Source of the DNA: Bacteroides sp.
Lineage (GTDB): Bacteria; Bacteroidota; Bacteroidia; Bacteroidales; Bacteroidaceae
Direction of reading: 5' to 3'
Length of the DNA stretch: 7,753 bases
Assembly (NCBI GenBank): GCA_019412865.1
Contig: DXOJ01000683.1
Span: forward strand, 1-7,753
Shown here: positions 6,618-7,753 of the stretch, piece after piece
Layout of the letters: each line of letters begins with the position of its first letter
How positions within the stretch are numbered: the first letter of the stretch is position 1
The notes under the pieces: generated by a model
The model's input: only the letters and a program-made list of their open reading frames with translations
Databases searched by the model: none
Told to the model about the DNA's origin: nothing
Translations under genes and position numbers: made by a program

Positions 6618-7753
6618 TTAATCATTTTCATATACCCATACAAGCTCAATGGTCATACCAAGATTATCTATGTCGCAATCATAGACATTATCAAGATAAA
6701 GTTGGAACTCCTTCAGAGCACCAATATCTCCACCGTTAATACCTTTCAAGACACATACACCATCCCTACTGATTACACTCCCTTCAATGAGGTTAGTATA
6801 CGAATCTCCTTTATATAGTACAGCACGCAAATTTATCGAACCGTTGTCCAAATCGTTCTTTAGTCTATCCAGTCCATTAACTGTAAGTTTACCGTAACCT
6901 CTTCTACCAATATACTTGTTATCTATGTCAGTCGTCTTGATTGCAATCAAATCCCAATATGAATTTTTATCAACACCTGGGTGATGAATACTGTTGACAG
7001 TAACCATAGTATCACTATTAATAGAAACTCCAGTATTAGGAATAGCCTTAGTCATATTGATATATGCTCCGACCTCTGCAACCCCACTTTCTGAACCATA
7101 CTTGATACTACGCATTCCTTCATCATCTGCTATCCTATAAGCACCGCTTTGTACACACCTCATAGCAAGCTGGTTATTCCATTCCAAAACTGGATTCATC
7201 GTTCTTACCTTCTGTAACATTTGATTGAACACAAAACTCTTCAATCCCTCTATTTGCTGGTTAAGTTCCGGAACATTACTTTCCTTTCTGGTATATCGAA
7301 CACCATCAAAGTAGACGTAATTACAGCATAAGACACGATTCAATAATTCAGCAAACCACACAGGGCATCCCATCCCATTTCCAAGCGTGAATAATACTGT
7401 TGTATATTCGTGGCTGAATAGCTCAACAATATCCTCATCAGAGGTCACGAACTGCTCATTATCCACACCGAACGTCCATCCGTTATCTTTGAAACCACCA
7501 GGAACGCGAAAATCAAAAAAGTATTGCATCCCATCTATCCACCAGACAGCATCAAGACGCTGCTTATTATCTTTCATTGAATACTGAATAAGGCTGGTTT
7601 CTGATAACTCACATTCATCGTCCGTAACTTTAAAAATCTCACTCGTATTCCCATTAACTGTTACAGTATAGTATCCACATGGAAGCAATGAAATGTTATA
7701 GAAATAAAGAATCTTATCATCATTCATCTTCCATGAGCTTAATGATACAGGTG
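6618..7753 (-). CDS. Probable phage tail/baseplate-associated structural protein, possibly 5'-partial
   Basis: The frame runs from the right edge to a TAA at 6618-6620. The first internal ATG is at 7727 (369 codons), but eight more in-frame codons lead to the edge without a stop. The residues before that Met (PVSLSSWK) continue a beta-strand pattern, so the true start may lie outside. The N-terminal part has a short beta motif (CGYYTVTVNG, then SEIFKV) that I recall from Bacteroides phage structural proteins. Next come FDFRVPGGF near residue 75, a G-x-G-M-G-CPVWFAELLN stretch near 117-130, and a short helical segment near 156-178. The C-terminal 160 residues look beta-rich. There is no signal peptide or membrane segment. 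It is AT-rich, unlike the body of the next gene. Its position just upstream of a giant fibre-like gene fits a tail or baseplate connector. The reading frame is certain in practice; the function is inferred from context and recalled resemblance. Confidence 0.72.
   Translation of the reverse strand, partial: PVSLSSWKMNDDKILYFYNISLLPCGYYTVTVNGNTSEIFKVTDDECELSETSLIQYSMKDNKQRLDAVWWIDGMQYFFDFRVPGGFKDNGWTFGVDNEQFVTSDEDIVELFSHEYTTVLFTLGNGMGCPVWFAELLNRVLCCNYVYFDGVRYTRKESNVPELNQQIEGLKSFVFNQMLQKVRTMNPVLEWNNQLAMRCVQSGAYRIADDEGMRSIKYGSESGVAEVGAYINMTKAIPNTGVSINSDTMVTVNSIHHPGVDKNSYWDLIAIKTTDIDNKYIGRRGYGKLTVNGLDRLKNDLDNGSINLRAVLYKGDSYTNLIEGSVISRDGVCVLKGINGGDIGALKEFQLYLDNVYDCDIDNLGMTIELVWVYEND

Overview
All support in this window lies on the minus strand, where three genes are packed head to tail and read from high to low coordinates. 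They are the 3' part of one gene (stop at 6618), a very large complete gene (6606 down to 433, 2057 codons), and the first 143 codons of a third gene (430 to the left edge). The gaps are 11 and 2 bases, so this looks like the inside of one long operon with no internal promoter or terminator. No tRNA, rRNA, CRISPR array, insertion sequence or integrase is visible.

The window looks like the distal tail or receptor-binding part of a late operon in a phage or prophage of Bacteroidales (gut Bacteroides or Parabacteroides type). This assignment is inference. It rests on recalled resemblance of the first two proteins to recurrent structural proteins of such phages, on the missing Shine-Dalgarno signals with A-rich leaders typical of Bacteroidota, and on tail-fibre style linkers in the large protein. 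A tailocin or a remnant prophage cannot be excluded.

Layout along transcription: (1) 7753-6618, an AT-rich gene for a probable tail or baseplate-associated structural protein, possibly entering from outside the window. (2) 6606-433, a giant mosaic protein. It has an AT-rich N-terminal attachment region with a pyocin-knob-like stretch, glycine-rich hinges, about three Ig-like beta domains, a LamG/concanavalin-like lectin domain, a long region resembling the CotH-kinase-like proteins of Bacteroides and crAss-like phages, a small beta domain, leucine-rich-repeat-like segments and an acidic tail. (3) 430-1, the start of an unrecognised protein, translated directly after the giant protein and plausibly a partner at the fibre tip.

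The two most notable points are the CotH-like region, with candidate kinase active-site residues, inside a virion-type adhesin, and a sharp change of base composition near 5880 inside the giant gene. The change suggests that the virion-anchoring N-terminus and the upstream gene have a different history from the host-facing body.
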